A DNA stretch of 64,000 nucleotides from Enterobacteriaceae bacterium UBA5654 (lineage in GTDB: Bacteria; Pseudomonadota; Gammaproteobacteria; Enterobacterales; Enterobacteriaceae), in NCBI GenBank assembly GCA_002421005.1, contig DIJC01000018.1, forward strand, positions 62,001 through 126,000, written 5' to 3'. Below are positions 60,898 through 64,000 of the stretch, piece after piece. The notes beneath the pieces were generated by a model that made no database searches, was not told the origin of the DNA, and saw nothing but the letters and a program-made list of their open reading frames with translations. A program made the translations under genes and the position numbers. How positions within the stretch are numbered: position 1 is the first letter of the stretch; the number at the start of each line of letters is the position of its first letter.

Positions 60898-62889
60898 ATG
60901 TCCTCACGTAAAGAGCTTGCCAATGCTATTCGTGCGCTGAGCATGGATGCAGTACAGAAAGCCAAATCCGGTCATCCGGGTGCCCCGATGGGTATGGCTG
61001 ACATTGCCGAAGTTTTGTGGCGTGATTTCCTGAACCACAACCCGAGTAACCCATCATGGGCCGACCGCGACCGCTTCGTGCTGTCCAACGGTCACGGCTC
61101 CATGCTGATCTACAGCCTGCTGCACCTCACCGGCTACGACCTGCCGATCACTGAGTTGCAAAACTTCCGCCAGCTGCATTCCAAAACACCTGGCCACCCG
61201 GAAGTGGGTTATACGGCGGGTGTTGAAACGACGACCGGCCCGCTGGGTCAGGGCATTGCCAACGCGGTCGGCATGGCGATTGCAGAGAAAACCCTGGCCG
61301 CGCAGTTTAACCGTCCGGGTCACGATATCGTTGACCACCATACCTATGCTTTCCTCGGTGACGGCTGCATGATGGAAGGGATCTCGCACGAGGTCTGCTC
61401 TCTGGCCGGTACGCTGAAACTGGGTAAACTGGTCGCGTTCTATGACGACAACGGCATCTCCATTGACGGTCACATTGAAGGCTGGTTTACCGACGATACC
61501 GCGAAACGTTTTGAAGCCTACGGCTGGCACGTTGTGCGCGGCGTTGACGGTCATGATGCCGACGCGATTAAACGCGCCGTTGAAGAAGCGAAAGCCGTCA
61601 CCGACAAACCGTCCCTGCTGCTGTGCAAAACTATTATCGGCTTCGGCTCGCCGAACAAAGCCGGTTCCCACGACTGCCACGGTGCGCCGCTGGGCGACGC
61701 TGAAATCGCCGCAACCCGCGAACAGTTAGGCTGGAAACACGCGCCGTTCGAAATCCCGTCTGAAATCTACGCCCAGTGGGATGCGAAAGAAGTCGGCCAG
61801 GCCAAAGAATCCGCCTGGAATGAAAAATTCGCCGCCTATGCGAAAGCCTTCCCGCAGGAAGCCGCTGAATTTACCCGCCGTATGAAAGGCGATATGCCGT
61901 CTGATTTTGACGCGAAAGCCAGCGAATTCATCGCTAAACTCCAGGCTAATCCGTCAAAAATCGCCAGCCGTAAAGCTTCGCAGAATGCCATCGAAGCCTT
62001 CGGACCGTGGCTGCCGGAATTCCTCGGCGGCTCCGCTGACCTGGCACCGTCTAACCTGACCATCTGGTCTGGCTCCAAAGCGATCAATGAAGACGCGGCC
62101 GGTAACTACATCCACTACGGCGTGCGCGAATTCGGTATGACCGCGATTGCCAACGGTATCTCCCTGCACGGCGGTTTCCTGCCGTACACCTCTACCTTCC
62201 TGATGTTTGTCGAATATGCCCGTAACGCGGTGCGTATGGCGGCGCTGATGAAACAGCGTCAGGTGATGGTCTACACCCACGACTCCATCGGTCTGGGCGA
62301 AGACGGCCCGACTCACCAGCCGGTAGAGCAGGTGGCTTCCCTGCGCGTGACGCCGAACATGTCAACATGGCGTCCGTGTGACCAGGTGGAATCCGCCGTG
62401 GCGTGGAAATATGGCGTTGAGCGTCAGGACGGCCCGACCGCGCTGATCCTCTCCCGTCAGAATCTGGCGCAGCAGGAGCGTAGCGAACAGCAACTGGCTG
62501 ATATCGCGCGCGGTGGCTACGTGCTGAAAGACTGTGACGGTCAGCCGCAAATCATCTTCATCGCTACCGGTTCTGAAGTGGAACTGGCCGTTGCCGCATG
62601 GGAAAAACTGTCTGGCGAAGGCGTGAAGGCGCGCGTGGTTTCCATGCCGTCTACCGACGCATTCGACAAGCAGGACGCCGCTTACCGCGAATCCGTGCTG
62701 CCGAAAGCCGTTTCCGCCCGCGTTGCGGTGGAAGCAGGTATTGCCGACTACTGGTACAAATACGTTGGCCTGAACGGTGCGGTTATCGGAATGACCACCT
62801 TCGGCGAGTCTGCCCCGGCAGAATTGCTGTTTGAAGAGTTCGGTTTCACCGTTGAAAACGTGATCGCGAAGGCGAAAGAACTGCTGTAA
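60898..62889 (+). CDS. tktA: Transketolase A
   Basis: 663 aa. Thiamine-diphosphate enzyme of the non-oxidative pentose phosphate pathway. TPP-binding 'FLGDGCMMEGISHEVCSLAG' through 'FYDDNGIS'; transketolase motif 'MVYTHDSIGLGEDGPTHQPV'; C-terminal domain with 'IIFIATGSEVELAV'. ATG at 60898 with GGAG at 60889-60892. The 283-bp upstream region (60615-60897) has no gene. Confidence 0.98.
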   Translation: MSSRKELANAIRALSMDAVQKAKSGHPGAPMGMADIAEVLWRDFLNHNPSNPSWADRDRFVLSNGHGSMLIYSLLHLTGYDLPITELQNFRQLHSKTPGHPEVGYTAGVETTTGPLGQGIANAVGMAIAEKTLAAQFNRPGHDIVDHHTYAFLGDGCMMEGISHEVCSLAGTLKLGKLVAFYDDNGISIDGHIEGWFTDDTAKRFEAYGWHVVRGVDGHDADAIKRAVEEAKAVTDKPSLLLCKTIIGFGSPNKAGSHDCHGAPLGDAEIAATREQLGWKHAPFEIPSEIYAQWDAKEVGQAKESAWNEKFAAYAKAFPQEAAEFTRRMKGDMPSDFDAKASEFIAKLQANPSKIASRKASQNAIEAFGPWLPEFLGGSADLAPSNLTIWSGSKAINEDAAGNYIHYGVREFGMTAIANGISLHGGFLPYTSTFLMFVEYARNAVRMAALMKQRQVMVYTHDSIGLGEDGPTHQPVEQVASLRVTPNMSTWRPCDQVESAVAWKYGVERQDGPTALILSRQNLAQQERSEQQLADIARGGYVLKDCDGQPQIIFIATGSEVELAVAAWEKLSGEGVKARVVSMPSTDAFDKQDAAYRESVLPKAVSARVAVEAGIADYWYKYVGLNGAVIGMTTFGESAPAELLFEEFGFTVENVIAKAKELL

Positions 62890-62907
62890 TCACCTGAGTG
62901 CTATTAT

Positions 62908-62935
62908 CGGGTCGCTACGGCGGCCCGTTTTTTTT
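62908..62935 (+). terminator. Rho-independent terminator of tktA
   Basis: CGGGTCGC-TACG-GCGGCCCG (8-bp stem with one G-T pair) followed by eight T residues, 18 bp after the tktA stop. Confidence 0.88.
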
Positions 62936-63195
62936 ATGCTTCAGATCACTAATTTTAAGCATGGCAAGCACATTAAAGTGATTTGATTCACAAATATTGT
63001 TTTTAGATTTGTACTGTATTTGTGGCTTATATCACGTTTATTCTATTGTTATTTTTTAACTTGTTGTTTTTAAAGCAGAGAAAAAGACGCCGCCGTTGTT
63101 TTTCCTTCCCCGCCCCCCGATTGCTTTCGCTTCTGGCTACGAGTATTTTATTTTTACCGTTAAACGGTATCCGATAATAATATAAGGGGCGCATT
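62936..63195 (+). promoter_or_regulatory. cmtBA promoter region with two CRP-like sites
   Basis: 260 bp of AT-rich DNA with no gene. AGTGA-TTTGAT-TCACA at 62977-62992 matches the CRP consensus at 9 of 10 positions, and TGTGG-CTTATA-TCACG at 63021-63036 at 8 of 10. Catabolite control of a mannitol-type PTS fits. AAGGGG at about 63183 is the cmtB ribosome site. Confidence 0.5.
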
Positions 63196-63639
63196 ATGCG
63201 GCTAAGGGATTATTTCCCCGATGGGGCTGTTGTAATAAAAAAATCAGCAAAAGACTGGCAGCAGGCAATCGAATTTTCGATGGAAGCCTTACTGAAAAAC
63301 CACTATATCAACGAACACTATGTTCAGGCGATAAAAGACTCGACGCTGAGTAACGGGCCTTATTATATTCTCGCGCCCGGCGTCGCTATGCCACATGCCA
63401 GACCGGAATGTGGCGCATTAAAAACAGGACTGTCATTAGTTTTACTGCAGGAACCGGTGAGTTTTGACGAGGGAAACGATCCGGTTAAATTACTGATTGG
63501 CTTAGCCGCAGCGCAGGCTAATTCACATATTGAGGCGATTCAGGCACTCAGCGAATTACTGTGTGAGGAAGAACATCTTGCCGCAATGCTAAATGCCGAC
63601 AGTATTGAACAGCTGAAGGATATTATCGCGCTCGCGTAA
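63196..63639 (+). CDS. cmtB: Cryptic mannitol-type PTS EIIA component CmtB
   Basis: 147 aa. EIIA of the fructose-mannitol family; the phospho-accepting His is in 'ILAPGVAMPHARPECGALK'. 'IQALSELLCEEEHLAAML' matches E. coli CmtB closely, as does the length. It passes phosphate to the EIIBC encoded by the next gene, 27 bp downstream. Confidence 0.94.
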   Translation: MRLRDYFPDGAVVIKKSAKDWQQAIEFSMEALLKNHYINEHYVQAIKDSTLSNGPYYILAPGVAMPHARPECGALKTGLSLVLLQEPVSFDEGNDPVKLLIGLAAAQANSHIEAIQALSELLCEEEHLAAMLNADSIEQLKDIIALA

Positions 63640-63666
63640 TCATTCTCTCCTTTACAGGAACATATC

Positions 63667-64000
63667 ATGGAAAATAAGTCTGCTCGCGCAAAGGTCCAGG
63701 CTTTTGGGGGATTTTTGACCGCAATGGTCATCCCCAATATCGGCGCTTTTATTGCCTGGGGTTTTATCACTGCATTATTTATTCCGACCGGCTGGATGCC
63801 CAATGAGCATTTCGCCAAAATTGTCGGCCCGATGATCACCTATTTACTGCCGGTCATGATCGGCTCTACCGGTGGGCATCTGGTCGGCGGTAAGCGTGGC
63901 GCGGTGATGGGCGGCATCGGGACCATCGGCGTGATCGTGGGTGCCGATATCCCGATGTTTCTTGGCTCAATGATCATGGGGCCGCTGGGCGGTTTGATGA
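63667..64000 (+). CDS. cmtA: Mannitol-type PTS EIIBC component CmtA (3' end outside the window)
   Basis: First 111 codons only. Starts MENKSARAKVQAFGGFLTAM and continues 'VIPNIGAFIAWGFITALFIP', 'LPVMIGSTGGHLVGGKRGAV' and 'DIPMFLGSMIMGPLGG', matching the membrane EIIC N-terminus of E. coli CmtA. The start has ACAGGA 6-9 nt upstream. The EIIB domain is not in view. Confidence 0.93.
   Translation, partial: MENKSARAKVQAFGGFLTAMVIPNIGAFIAWGFITALFIPTGWMPNEHFAKIVGPMITYLLPVMIGSTGGHLVGGKRGAVMGGIGTIGVIVGADIPMFLGSMIMGPLGGLM

Overview
The window is chromosomal DNA of an enteric gammaproteobacterium (Enterobacteriaceae, most like the Enterobacter/Klebsiella/Kosakonia side of the family). The evidence is a backbone that follows the E. 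coli speC-to-tktA segment almost gene for gene: tRNA-Phe, yqgA, speC, mltC, yggX, mutY, trmB, yggL, yggN, hemW, rdgB, yggU, yggT, yggS, yggR, ruvX, yqgE, gshB, rsmE, endA, sprT, galP, metK, yqgB, speA, speB, loiP, tktA, cmtB, cmtA. No integrase, transposase, CRISPR array or rRNA was seen.

Layout. 1-2943: a malate/dicarboxylate module (start of a malic enzyme, an AEC carrier and a divergent 2-hydroxycarboxylate transporter). 3031-15387: a decayed type VI secretion (T6SS) locus. A truncated TssK runs in frame into a truncated VgrG. It is followed by an unrecognised large cargo-like protein, five tandem overlapping lipoprotein genes with a formylglycine-generating-enzyme (SUMF1) fold, a pseudogene, a PAAR protein, a short T6SS membrane protein, TssJ and TssE. 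TssB, C, L, M, A, F, G, Hcp and ClpV are absent. 15693-15768: tRNA-Phe with its own promoter and terminator. 15874-19224: yqgA and speC. 19242-26539: a PTS/glycosidase cassette (GntR, GH1, GH31, EIIC, EIIB, ROK kinase) where E. coli has nupG. 26570-36086: housekeeping genes interrupted by three 150-bp tandem repeats and a DUF559 gene where E. coli has ansB. 37078-41001: an FAD oxidoreductase with a divergent IclR regulator, then a CsgD-like regulator. 40998-48205: ruvX to metK. 48855-53938: yqgB, speA and speB, with a HipBA toxin-antitoxin pair and three operator palindromes between speA and speB. 53978-59550: an alpha-mannosidase, a 50-aa protein, a PHP hydrolase and a PTS EIICB. 59856-64000: loiP, tktA and the start of cmtBA.

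How it fits together. speC, speA and speB are the putrescine pathway (ornithine decarboxylase, arginine decarboxylase, agmatinase), and metK supplies the S-adenosylmethionine used for spermidine. Accessory cassettes sit at gaps between syntenic backbone genes. The most unusual region is the T6SS remnant. Its secretion apparatus cannot work as written, yet a long intact cargo gene and five tandem, mosaic, probably inner-membrane-anchored SUMF1 lipoproteins persist, which looks like a kept immunity array. Family assignments come from motifs and remembered relatives, not from database searches.
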